Shown here piece after piece: positions 10,313 to 21,431 of a stretch of DNA of 64,000 bases. This DNA is from Garcia nutans (lineage: Eukaryota > Streptophyta > Magnoliopsida > Malpighiales > Euphorbiaceae), in assembly GCA_947685225.1 (NCBI GenBank), contig CANTUV010000015.1, positions 8,556,001-8,620,000 on the forward strand, given 5' to 3'. The notes under the pieces are model-generated. The model was not told where the DNA came from. It made no database searches and saw only the letters and a list, made by a program, of their open reading frames with translations. Each line of letters opens with the position of its first letter. Position 1 is the first letter of the stretch. Position numbers and translations under genes: made by a program.

Positions 10313-10691
10313 TGATGCGGAACCCATGGATTAAATATTACATCTAGAACCCCACATACACATCTAGCATAGAATCTTAGAGCTCAAAAAAAATCCTCCC
10401 TACCAAACCCACAACTAACTTGTAATTGAGAACTTGGGTGATTGGGATGAAGAAATGAATTGATTTAAATGCCACAAGTCAGACTTGATAAGTTAGAACC
10501 AATTCTTCATGCAACAAGATAAGAAGAAAACCTCTCAAACTTGAAAACACATCTATTACATTCAACATAAATTGAAAATTTGTATCAGCCCCCTTGAGTT
10601 CTTTTTCTCCTCCCTATATAGTTGGAAAAGAAGAACTAATAGCTTAAAAGTCTAGGTTTACATGTATCTAGTCACAATAGCATTAATTATT
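10313..10691 (-). repeat. Family A LTR, 3' half, inverted (copy 2)
   Basis: Counterpart of 3151-3529 with the same breakpoint at ATTAATTATT and the same head-to-head contact with a plus-strand LTR. Confidence 0.85.
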
Positions 10692-11442
10692 TGATAAGGA
10701 AACTATAAGTAAGCTTGATGAATCTACACAAGACAGCAAATATGTTGATGATATCATCATGCCAAGTGGACCCAGCATGTGTTTCGACACTTCATTCAAA
10801 GGTGGATTAATGAAGAGGGAGACCAACTTGTGCTGAATATAATGGATCATGAAGAGGAAGTCAGAAACTCACCAAGAAGCATGAAGAATCTTCCCATAAG
10901 TATGGTGATGGGTATTAGCACGAATTTGGAATATAATATTGATGTGGTTTAGTGCTAGTGTGACTACACATGTGAACCAACACCAAAATGCATGTAGAAT
11001 CTGCCCATCAATGTTGTCAGAATTATGGGCAGTAATTTAGACTATATTATTGATGTGGATGAATAATTAATGCTATTGTGACTAGATACATGTAAACCTA
11101 GACTTTTAAGCCATTATTTCTTCTTTTCCAACTATATAGGGAGGGGAAAAAGAACTCAAGGGGGCTACTACGAATTTCCAGTTTATGCTGAATGTAATTA
11201 ATGTGTTTTCAAGTTTGAGAGATTTTCTTCTTATTCTTGTTGCATGAAGAATTAGTTCTAACTTATCAAGTCTGACTTGTGGCATTTAAATCAATTCATT
11301 TCTTCATCCCAATCACTCAAGTTCTCAATTACAGGTTAGTTGTGGGTTTGGTAGGGAGGATTTATTTTTGAGTTCTAAGATTCAATGCTAGATGTGTATG
11401 TGAGGTTCTAGATGTAATATTTGATCCATGGGTTCTGCATCA
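10692..11442 (+). repeat. Complete family A LTR (A3)
   Basis: It runs from TGATAAGGAAAC to TTCTGCATCA, 751 bp, with the pol tail codons at its start and ACTATATAGGGAGG as a likely core promoter near 11131. A 15 to 20 bp deletion in the tail (CCAAGTGGACC joined to CAGCATG) breaks the pol tail. It is followed directly by a PBS, so it served as a 5' LTR. Confidence 0.9.
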
Positions 11443-11742
11443 TTTGGTATCAGAGCTTTGGCTTGAAGATAAGTCTTTAGGTATCTTTTATGTTTTAATT
11501 ATCCAAAAGAAAAAAAAAAGAATCAGATTCAGTTTCTATTTCTCTTCATTTTTTGTTCTTGTTGCACCTTATTCTTGTTCTTCAAATCTGTGGATTTTTG
11601 TTTATCATTTCAATTTCTCTCCTTATTTATTGAAAGTTCAACAAAAAAAAAGAAGGAAAAGATCAAAATAAAAAACAAAAAAAAAATAGAGAATCGGATT
11701 CAACTTCCTCAACATAAAAGAAAAAAAAATTCGTACCTGTTT
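11443..11742 (+). promoter_or_regulatory. PBS and truncated leader of A3
   Basis: The PBS TTTGGTATCAGAGCT (11443-11457) is followed by about 285 bp of family A leader, A-rich and non-coding. The leader is cut at CGTACCTGTT where the inverted LTR of A2 begins. Nothing else of this element remains here. Confidence 0.85.
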
Positions 11743-12520
11743 GATGCGGAACCCATGGATCAAATATTACATCTAGAACCCCATATACACATCTACATAG
11801 AATCTTAGAACTCAAAAACAAATCCTCCCTACCAAACCCACAACTAACCTGTAATTGAGAACTTGGGTGATTGGGATGAAGAAATGAATTGATTTAAACG
11901 CCACAAGTTAGACTTGATAAGTTAGAACCAATTCTTCATGCAACAAGAATAAGAAGAAAACCTCTCAAACTTGAAAACACTTAGATTGCAATGATAACAA
12001 TCTAAAAATTCATAGTCACCTCTTGAGTTATTTTTCCCCTCCCTATATAGTTGGAAAAGAAGAACTAATGGCTTAAAAGTCTAGGTTTACATGTATCTAG
12101 TCATAATAGCATTAATTATTCATCCACATCAATAATATAACCTAAATTACTGCCCATAATTCTGACAACATTGATGGGCAGATTCTACATGCATTTGGGT
12201 GTTGGTTCACATGTGTCTAGTCACACTAGCACTAAACCATATCAATATTATATTCCAAATTCGTGCTAATGCCCATCACCATACTTATGGGCTGATTCTT
12301 CATGCTTCTTGGTGAGTTGCTGACTTCCTCTTCATGATCCATCATATTCAGTACAAGTTGGTCTCCCTCTTCATTAACTCACCTTTGAATGAAGTGTTGG
12401 AACACATGCTGGAGTTTCTTTGATTGTGATCTTGTGATTGGTCCACTTGGCATAATGATATCATCAACATATTTGCTGCCATGTGTAGATTCAGCAAGCT
12501 TGCTTATAGTTTCCTCATCA
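11743..12520 (-). repeat. Complete family A 3' LTR of A2
   Basis: The complement runs from TGATGAGGAAAC (12520) to CCGCATCA (11743), 778 bp. It is preceded on its own strand by the PPT GAGCAAGGAGGGAA (12521-12534). It is inverted relative to the LTR at 10692-11442, with only the 300 bp leader between them. Confidence 0.9.
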
Positions 12521-12880
12521 TTCCCTCCTTGCTCAAAAAGATTTGTCCTCAAATCTGAAACTACATCAAAATGAGAAAGATCACTAACATTGAAAGTTGC
12601 AGAAGCATTATACTCACCTGGTAGATCAATTTGATAGGCATTGTCATTGATTCATTCTAAAACTTGGAATGGGCCATCTCCCCTTGAATCCAGCTTGGAT
12701 TTCCTTTGTTTAGGAAATCTTTCATTCCTCATATGAACCCATACCCAATCACCAGGTTGGAAAATCACATGTTTCCTTCTTCTATTTGCAAAATGATTCA
12801 TATTTCTTCTCAAGATGAGCTCGTGCAGTCTCATGTATCTTCTTAACCAACTCCACTTTCTTTTCACCATCTTCTTAAAA
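12240..12880 (-). pseudogene. Family A integrase C-terminal tail (A2)
   Basis: The frame shows FQPGDWVWVHMR, ERFPKQRKSKLDSRGDGPFQVLE, a stop, then INDNAYQIDLPGEY and SDLRTNLFEQGGND. It continues through the PPT into the LTR as far as the pol stop near 12240. This is the small beta-barrel-like C-terminal part found in IN of these elements, without a chromodomain. The zinc-binding region and the DDE core are missing: at about 12880 the sequence jumps straight to the end of RNase H. Confidence 0.8.
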
Positions 12881-14335
12881 GAGCATCTGCTACTACATTT
12901 TCTTTGCCACGCTTATACTTTATCACATATGGAAATGGCTCAATGAACTCTATCCACTTTCCATGTCTTCGGTTCAGCTTGGTTTGCCCCTTTAGATGCT
13001 TTAATGATTCATGATCTATATGAATAACAAACTCTTTAGGCAATAAGTATTGTTGCCACACTTGTAAAGCTCTTACCAAAGCATATAGCTACTTATCATA
13101 AGTGGAATAATTTAATTGTGCACCATGAAGCTTCTCACTAAAATATGCAATTGGTTTCCCTTCTTGCATCAAAACAGCACCTATGCCCACACCTGAAGCA
13201 TCACACTCTAATTCGAAGGTCTTATCAAAATTTAGTAAAGCAAGAATTGGAGCAGTAACCTTTCTTTCAACAAATTGAAAGCCTTTTCATGAATTTTAGT
13301 CAAATTAAACTTTATATCTTTTTTTACCAATTCATTTAATGGTGCAACAATGGAACTAAAATCTTTAACAAACGTTCTATAGAAACTAGCCAAACCATGA
13401 AAACTTCTTACCTTGCTCATGGTTTTAGGTGCTGGCCAATCTCTTATTGCCTTTACCTTTTCATCATCAACCTCAATTCCTTGTGCACTAACCATAAAAC
13501 CTAAGAATATGATTTTATCACTACAAAACATGCACTTTTTCAAGTTGGCATACAATTTTTCCTTTCACAAAACATCAAGAACAGCCCTAATATGTTCTAA
13601 ATGCTCATCTACTGATTTGCTATAAATGAGTATGTCATCAATATATACAACAACAAATTTACCAAGATATGCATGCAGAACATGGTTCATTAATCTCATG
13701 AATGTACTAGGTGCATTAGATAAATTAAATGGCATAACTAACCTCTCATAAAGACCATATTTTGTTTTGAATGCAGTTTTCCACTCATCTCCTTCTTTCA
13801 TCCTAATTTGATGGTAACCACTTTTCAAATCAATCTTAGTAAAAATGCAAGAACCACTCAACTCATCAAGCATATCATCAAGTCTAGGAATTGGATGTCT
13901 ATACTTCACCGTGATTTTATTGATTGCTTGGCAGTCCACACACATTCTCCATGATCCATCTTTCTTTGGGACTAATAACACCGGAATAACACATGGACTA
14001 AGACTTTCACGCACATGTCCCTTTGCTAGCAACTCCTCCACTTGCCTTTGAAGTTCCTTAGTTTCCTCTAGATTACTTCTATAAGCTGGTCGATTAGGAA
14101 TCGTTGAGCCCGGAATGAAGTCAATTTGATGCTCAATCCCTCTTAAAGGTGGTAAACCTTCAGGTACATCTTCTAGAAAAACATCTCCAAATTCCTGTAA
14201 AAGAGAACTAACACAACTAGGCAAAGGTTTATCAAGGTCAGATGTAGAAATCAAGGTCTCTTTGTACCTAAGTACAATCAGACTTCTTTTCTCACAAAAA
14301 GCACTTCTTAACTCTTTTTCTTTTGCATAGAAACA
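12881..14335 (-). pseudogene. Family A linker, RT and RNase H (A2)
   Basis: Reading from 14335 downward: charged linker, SLLQEFGDVFLEDVP, RT blocks (VPVLLVPKKDG, FTKIDLKSGYHQIRM, catalytic YIDD near 13650), the thumb (VRSFHGLASFYR), then RNase H with ECDASGVGIG and HIDHESLKHLKG. An AGA-to-TGA stop lies near 13567 and a 4-base loss near 13258. The frame ends at ADALLRRW, where IN should begin. It would make cDNA and remove RNA from hybrids. This copy is broken. Confidence 0.85.
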
Positions 14336-14342
14336 CTCTCTT

Positions 14343-16101
14343 TTATTTTCTCCCTTTCTCTTTTTCTCTCACCAATGGGCCATTTTTATCATTCTTTTTC
14401 TCACACTTGGCCTCTTGTACTCCACTTTTATTTGTTTTACCCTCACCACCAGAATTCCTTTCAAATGATCTCAAAATCTTTACTTGATCTTCATACACTT
14501 GTTTAGATGACAATGGAGCAAGAGTGAAATTTAAACCATTTAGGCTGAAAGAATAATGATTCTTAAAGCCATCATGCAAAGCTCTTCTATCAAACTGCCA
14601 TGGATGACCAAGAAGGATATGGCTATTGTGCATAGGCACAACATCACAGTAAACTTCATCTTTGTATCTCCCAATTGCAAAAGAAAATAGAACCTACTTT
14701 GTTACCCGCACCTCCCCACAATCATTCAACCATTGCAGCTTGTAGGGGCTAGGATGTTTTGTGCATGCTAACCCTAATTTATCTACAAAATCAGTACTAG
14801 CAACATTTGCACAACTACCCCCATCAATGACCATGCTGCACACTTTTCCATTCACAATGCAACGAGTATGGAAAATGTTCTCTCTTTGATTACTTTCTTC
14901 ATCTTTAATTTGCATGTTTAAAGCTCTTCTAATAACCAAAGATTCACCATGGGCAGGATATTCAATGATATGTTCAATTTCCTCTAATGGTGGCATGCTA
15001 TCATTATCATCACCATTTTCATATTCACCAGCACTATCAATTTCACCATTATCTCGTATCAGCATGATTTTCTTATTTGGACATTGAGATGATATATACC
15101 CTACTCCTAAACACCTAAAACATTTAATGGTACTATGCTTTTGATTAGAGTTAGATGTTTTAGAGTTAACTTTAGGGTCAACTGGAACTTGTTTTTCCTT
15201 TCCTTTCCAGACAGCCTCCTTCCCTTTAGGATTATCATCTTTCTTTGGCCATTTTGAAGTGAAACTAGAGCTGGAATTAGAAAATCCCTTTGCTGCTCCC
15301 TTGAGTTTCAGTTGCTTCTCCACTTTCATGGCCATGTGTACCATATCTTCAAGCTCCACATAATGGTGTAATTCAATTATGTTAGCAATCTCTCTATTCA
15401 GCCCACTCAAAAATTGAGCCATAGTGATTTCTGGATCTTCCTCTATATTAGTTCTACTCATGATCATCTCCATCTCTTTATGGTAATCCTCCACTGACAT
15501 GGATCCTTGAGTTAACCGCTGCAATCTTTGGTGAAGCTCTCGATAGTAGTAAGATGGTACAAATCTCTTTCTCATCAAAGTTTTCATTTCAGCCCAAGTA
15601 GCGATGGTTCTTTCTCCATTTCTTCTCTTGGAAATCATCAATTGATCCCACCAAATTAGTGCATAATCTGTGAATTCAACTGCTATAATTTTAACTTTCT
15701 TTATTTCACTATAACTATGACAATCAAACACCAACTCAACTTTTCTTTCCCATTCAAGGTAAGCTTCAGCATCATTTCTCCCGTTGAATGATGGTATCTT
15801 CATTTTTATGGAAGATATGTTACTGTCCCTTTGTTGAGGTCTTCTTTGAGCAATTGATTCCTTACTTTCTTCATCATCTTCCCTTTCTACCTCATCATTA
15901 TTCATCATGTTTCCTCTCCCTCTATGATGCCCCCTTCGATTAGCATCATTCTGTTGCCTTTGCATTATGCTGTCTATATCACCTCTCATGTTGTTTATTG
16001 CCAAATCAAACCTTTCAAATCTCCTTTTGCATTGCCTCTAACATGAAGGCTATGTCATTTATGGTCATATCACGTTTTTCACTTCCAGAATTTGACATGG
16101 T
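14343..16101 (-). pseudogene. Family A gag-protease (A2)
   Basis: The start ATG (MSNSGSEKRDMTINDIAFM) lies at about 16099. A frameshift near 16020 separates it from the long frame beginning at 16004. That 436-residue frame holds the gag core (AYLEWERKVELVFDCH, YALIWWDQLM, SVEDYHKEMEM), a Lys-rich stretch and a knuckle in which His is replaced by Tyr (CFRCLGVGYISSQC). The acidic spacer and the protease up to EVRVTK follow, with the motif DGGSCANVAST. A CAG-to-TAG stop at 14694 ends it. The protease end and the linker follow at 14639-14343. Apart from these lesions it is the best family A gag in the window. Confidence 0.85.
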
Positions 16102-16678
16102 TTAAGTAGAATCTACAAGAAAATGTTAGTAAAGAAAATTTCCTCACCTCACTCCCTTATGTGTTTCACTCAAGATAAGAATGTCACTCCTCTTGTATTT
16201 CACTCAAAACTTGGTCCTTGTTACCTCTCAATTCTCCTTTTATCAAGTTGAATTTCAAAACTGAATCCACTTAAATCAAGTAAAACAAGTTTTGTTTTAA
16301 GGACTCTACAAGGAACCTAATGAACAAAATGACTTCAGCAATTCTAGAAGCAATTTAATTTAAACAACAAGAACTGAAAGTTAACACAAGAAGTAAAAAG
16401 TATTTGTGTTAATCAAACCAAAGTAACTATGATTGAGAATTAGCTACTTAATGCATATAAGAAAAGAGGTATATGAAAGAATGAAACTAAGAATACAAAG
16501 AAAAACAATTCTGGATATTGAAAAATAGAATTCAAATCACTCCAATGAGTAATCTGAATATGCAACCTAAATCTATTCCCAATGCAAGCTATGCTCTAAA
16601 TATCAGATTTTAAATGCTAAATGGATGCATAATGAGGAGATGATGTAATTATATCAAATATAATAAGGTAGCAAGCTC
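16102..16678 (-). other. Leader of A2, truncated
   Basis: This is the non-coding family A leader, matching 4680-5257 and 38830-39416 on the other strand. It ends at AGCTTGCTACC, where B1 gag begins. The upstream leader, PBS and 5' LTR of A2 are missing, and there is no target duplication at the junction. Confidence 0.75.
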
Positions 16679-17924
16679 CATGTTCAGCATTCAAGACTTG
16701 ATTCTCCCAAGCCTCTTCATCATATTCGGCCCTATCACCACATTCGGCCTCCTCTTCTTCTTCATGTTCAGATTTTGATTCAATTTCCCCTTCATGGGTA
16801 GCAATCATCACCCTGTTATTCGGACATTGAGAAGCAATGTGTCCACTTCCCAAACACTTGTAGCATTTAATTTCCCTACTTGGAGTAGGTCTAGAAGGTG
16901 TTTCCTTGGCTGTTTTTGCATTCCCATCATTCGGCATCTTAAAATTAGGATTGTAGGAAGAATTCTTTTAGAAAGAACCCTTGTAATCCCCTTTGTAGGA
17001 ACCTCCACTCGAACTTGAACCCTTGAAGTTTGAAAATTTTTCACTAGCTTTAGAGTAGCCAGTTTTTGAAATAGCTTTATTCTTCAATCTTCTCTCTATC
17101 TTCATGGCCTTTTGAACTAACTCTTCCATTGTGTTGAATTCATACATCTCCAATTCATTGGCTATGTTCAAATTCAATCCCCCAAGAAATCGTGACATCT
17201 TCTTGTCTTCATCTTCATCAATATTTGCCCTAGCCATGATCATCTCCATCTCTTTGTGGTACTTTTCCACACTTCTTCCACCTTGAACTAGTCTTGCTAG
17301 TCGATTGTACAAATCCCGAATGTAGTGAGATTGTACAAATCGGCTTCTCATTAGTTCTTTCAAGGTTGACCATTCAAGAATAGGCCTCATACCTTTCCCT
17401 CTTCTATTAGCTTTCAATTGATCCCACCAAAAGGTAGCATACCCTTTGAACTCTACGGCTGCCAAAACTGATTTCTTCTCTTCGGTGTAGTTATGGCATT
17501 CGAAAATCTGCTCAACTTTCCTCTCCCATTCTATGAACTCTTCTGCATTGTTCTTCCCTTCAAAGGAAGGAATCTTCATCTTGATGGAAGTAAGGTCACC
17601 ATCAGTGGTAGGTTGATTTCCACCTTCATCTTCATCTTCTACCCTTTTGGCTGCTTCTAGGGCTTCAAGATTTCCTTGCCCTTCTCTCCTAAGCACTCTT
17701 CTAGCTCGCATTATGGGATTTGGATGTGCGGCTGGCTGCCCTTGTTGCACTTGCTGAATTTGTTGCACTTGTTGCATTTGTTGTGCTTGCCGTGCTGCAT
17801 TCTCTTGCAATCTAGTATCCATCATCTCCATTCGAACAAGCATTGCTGCCAAAGTCTCATTAATGCTAGCCAAGCTTTCGGCCATAGCTCCTTCTTTGCT
17901 AGACTCTTCTCGTTTTCCAGCCAT
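16679..17924 (-). pseudogene. Family B gag, 3'-truncated (B1)
   Basis: I place the start at the ATG of MAGKREESSKEG (17924). A Gln-rich coiled segment follows (QAQQMQQVQQIQQVQQ, about residues 50-66). The gag core (EEFIEWERKVEQIFECH, YATFWWDQLK, FVQSHYIRDLYNRL, SVEKYHKEMEM) leads to a Ser/Gly-rich region. A CAA-to-TAA stop at about 16968 interrupts it. Beyond the stop are an intact CCHC knuckle (CYKCLGSGHIASQC) and an acidic Glu-rich spacer. The copy ends after LNAEHG, where A2 leader sequence begins, so protease and pol are absent. Gag would build the particle and package RNA. Confidence 0.85.
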
Positions 17925-18939
17925 GTTAACAAACAAACAAACTCAAAGAAACAAGATTAGTAATAATCGAAATTCACTCAAGTGTTTAGAATTACCTCAC
18001 TTTTCTTATTTTCCTTGATTGCACTTCAGAACCAAGCTCACCAACCAACAATTGTCAAGTCGTTCAAGAAACTAGAATCTAAATCCTAGAACTAGTTAGA
18101 AAACAAGACAAGTATCCGGAGGCAATGCAAGGTGATTTGCACTACACGATATAAAACCAAGTATCGACACAAGCAAATGATACTTAGCAGTGTAATGGAA
18201 TTAAAAGCTAGATAAAGAAATCAGAAACAATGAAGCCAATAAACAAGACAAATTTGGATAAAATGAATCAAAAACAACCCACACTTGGCAAGCTGCTTTA
18301 TGGACCTACTCAATTCTACCCAAAATGCTAGCTTCTAGACTCTAATTCCCACCTATAACACTCAAATAACATGAATATTAAGGTCTGATTTTCGAATTCC
18401 AAAAGCCCCTCAAAAGGTGAAATTTTTCGCCCAAAAATTTTTTATTACTTCTAACCCACCTAGATCTGATCCTTAGCACCCAAATAGCAAGAATATCAAA
18501 CAATTTTTGTTGATGTGGTTTTGTACTCTTTTTTTTTTGCTTCCTATCACTATCCCCTTGATTCGGAACTTAATTTACTCCCAAGAACTTTTTGAAATCT
18601 GGACTTAATTCGTAACCCCAGATTCACTCAAATCAAAATTAAACTTGAACAAAAACTCTAGCTTTTGCTTTCTTTCAAGAACCCTAATATTGGTTTCGAA
18701 TCCAATTCAGATGCAAGGCCTAGGTTTCAAAATCCAATCAGACTCCTTTTCCTAAGTTTCGAATTACTCTTTGAACAATCTTTAGGCTTTTCGAATTTTG
18801 ATATATGACTCTTTTTCGAAAATTAAAGACTAGACTCCCTAAGAACCCTAAAATGCAGAAACTTAAAAGACCTAAATTAACAAACCCTAGAAAGACAAAG
18901 TAGTTAAAAATTACCTTGTAGCAAGGCTCTGATACCAAA
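17925..18939 (-). promoter_or_regulatory. Leader and PBS of B1
   Basis: The PBS complement GGCTCTGATACCAAA lies at 18925-18939. The leader of about 985 bp is non-coding. It contains a block near 18420-18560 with an A/T run next to GAGTACAAAA (on the minus strand) that is shared with B2, D and E. No gene is seen. Confidence 0.8.
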
Positions 18940-19712
18940 TGATGCGGACCCTTAGCAACGATGGCAACAAACCCAACGTATAACAATGGTAGAGAACTCC
19001 TTGAAACTTGATAATCACCTCCTAAGGAACCCAACGCCTATAAAGAGACGCGAACTCACTATGATTGAAGGATTTAGTTGGCAAGAAGAAGGAAAATGCC
19101 ACAACTCTCGTTGATAAGTAAACCTTGATGCAAAGAAAGAATTAAAGAATCCACTCTAATCTCTCTCACACGAAAATTCACAAGAAGAACTTGTAGAAGA
19201 ATTCAAAAATCTTTAATAATAATATGTCAAAAAGTCCCCTTACAAGAAAAATAAGGCCCTATTTATACTAAAAGGCACACATAAATCCAAAACCCTAATT
19301 CTAATGGGAAAAGGAAAGCTACAAAGTCAAAATCCTAACCCATTAAGGAAAATATAAAGTATGGAAACAACCAAACTAAATCCCTTCAACATAAGAACAC
19401 GCCCCACACTATTTGTGCTGTCCATGGGCCTTAAATTACTTCCCAAGGCTTTATATGAACCCCCATGGACCTTTCTTGCACATTGGACCTCTTTAGCTAG
19501 CCTTTAGCTTCCATACTAAGCATCATAATCAGCTTTGGTGTGCCTTCTTCAAGCTCTATTGTGCATTTTCCATTGCCATTTCAGTCACTTCCTTTGAAAT
19601 TTGATCTTGAATATGCAATCCCATAGCTGCTCCTAACTTCTTAGCTCTGCTCCTAGTCAATGGCCCATTTGGAAGCACCAATGGATCCTTACCTTGTGGC
19701 TGGTTTGTATCA
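18940..19712 (-). repeat. Family B 5' LTR of B1
   Basis: On the minus strand it runs from TGATACAAACCAGCC (19712) to GGTCCGCATCA (18940), 773 bp. Its first 200 bp encode the last pol codons (GPLTRSRAKK, GLHIQDQISKEV). GTATAAATAGGG near 19258-19269 is a likely TATA box. The start differs from the B2, B4 and B5 LTRs (TGATGCAAG), so B1 is a subfamily variant. It abuts an internal point of the B2 LTR, which suggests B1 inserted there. Confidence 0.85.
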
Positions 19713-20381
19713 CTTTGAAGGCTATTTTTAAGCCTAAGTCGAAACTACCAAGGAAGAATCAAAGCTTGGTCAATCTTATTTCCATGCACATGCATGCACA
19801 TTCATGGATGCAAGTTGGCCGAATTCCAAGGGAGTTTGTTGCACCCCTTGGCCGAATCTTTATAGTTAGTTAGAGGGGATATTTTTTTGTTATTTTGTGG
19901 TCCCCATCCTTTTATTTTAATTAGTTAAGTTATTTTGACTTTGTCAAATCCTATTCTTGTTGGGTTTTTTGAAGTGTTTTCCCATACAAGCCTAGGAACC
20001 TTCTAGAATGTTTTAGTCTTAATTTTCCATATGCAATTAGGAATTTTGTAACCCTCATTTAAGGGCACTATTAGGCCGAATTGGGGGACACCATCATTAT
20101 TAAAAAAATTTAAATTCTTCTACAAGTTCTTCTTGCGAATTTTTGTGTGAGAGAGATTAGAGTGGATTCTTTAATTCTTTCTTTGCATCAAGAATTAGGT
20201 TTACTTATCAACGAGAGTTGTGACATTTTCCTTCTTCTTACCAACTAAATCCTTTAATCATAGTGAGTTCGCGTCTCTTTATAGGCGTTGGATTCCTTAG
20301 GAGGCGATTATCAAGTTTCAAGAGTTCTCTACCAGTGTTATACGTTGGGTTTGCTGCCATTGTTGCTAAGGGTCCGCATCA
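19713..20381 (+). repeat. Family B 5' LTR of B2 (first ~210 bp missing)
   Basis: It begins CTTTGAAGGCTATTTTTAAGC, equal to position 26300 of the 3' LTR, and ends GGTCCGCATCA before the PBS. Confidence 0.9.
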
Positions 20382-21431
20382 TTTGGTATCAGAGCCTTGC
20401 TACAAGGTAATTTTTATCTACTTTGTCTTTCTAGGGTTTGTTAAGACAATTGTCAAGTCTTCTTCCTTGTCAAGGTCTTTTAAATTTCTGCATTTTAGGG
20501 TTCTTAGAGAGTCTAGTCTTTAATTTTCGAAAAAGAGTCATATATCAAAATTTGAAAAGCCTAAAGATTGTTCAAAGAGTAATTCGAAACCTAGGAAAAG
20601 GAGTCTGATCGAATTTCGAAACCTAGGCCTTACATCTGAATTGGATTCGAAACATAGGGAGTTAATCTAATTGAAATTCGAAAATTGTTTTGTGTTGTTG
20701 GGTATTCCCTCGATTTGTTTTGTGGGTGAATTCTGTGTTACGAATTAAGTCCAGATTTCGAAAAGTTCTTGTGAGTAAATTAAGTTCCGAATCAAGAGGA
20801 TAGTGATAGGAAGCAAAAAAAAAAAAAAGAGTACAAAACCACTTCAACAAAAATTGTTTGATATTCTTGGTATTTGGGTGCTAAAGATCAGATCTAGGTG
20901 GGTTAGAAGTAATAAAATTTTTGGGGTGAAAAATTTCACCTTTTGAGGGGCTTTTGGAATTCGAAAATCAGACCTTAATATTCATATTATTTGAGTGTTA
21001 TAGGTGGGAATTAGAGTCTAGAAGCTAGCATTTTGGGTAGAATTGATTAGGTCCATAAAGCAGCTTGCCAAGTGTGGGTTGTTTTTGATTCATTATATCC
21101 AAATTAGTCTTGTTTATTGGCTTTATTGTTTCTGATTTCTTTATCTAGCTTTTAATTCCATTACATTGCTAAGTATCATTTGCTTGTGTCGATACTTGGT
21201 TTTATATTGTGCAGTGCAAATTACCTTGCATTGCCTCCGGATACTTGTCTTATTTTCTATCTAGTTCTAGGATTTAGGTTCTAGTTTCTTGAACGACTTG
21301 ACAATTGTTGGTTGGTGAGCTTGGTTCTGAAGTGCAATCAAGGAAGACAAGAAAAGTGAGGTAATTCTAAACACTTGAGTGAATTTTGATTATTACTAAT
21401 CTTGTTTCTTTGAGTTTGTTTGTTTGTTAAC
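20382..21431 (+). promoter_or_regulatory. PBS and leader of B2
   Basis: The PBS TTTGGTATCAGAGCC (20382-20396) is followed by a non-coding leader of about 1 kb. A block at 20805-20960 (GATAGTGA, an A run, GAGTACAAAA, later TTAGAAGTAA) is conserved in D and E. Its closeness to gag makes a packaging or dimerisation role possible. That role is inference. Confidence 0.8.

Noticed and set aside
20382..20396. TTTGGTATCAGAGC sites as parts of tRNA genes
   Set aside because: Each lies directly after (or, inverted, before) an LTR end and has no tRNA arms. They are primer-binding sites.
21420..21431. Upstream start giving MFVN before MAGK in family B gag
   Set aside because: The codon is TTG. The first ATG is at 21432 and is the likelier start in a plant.
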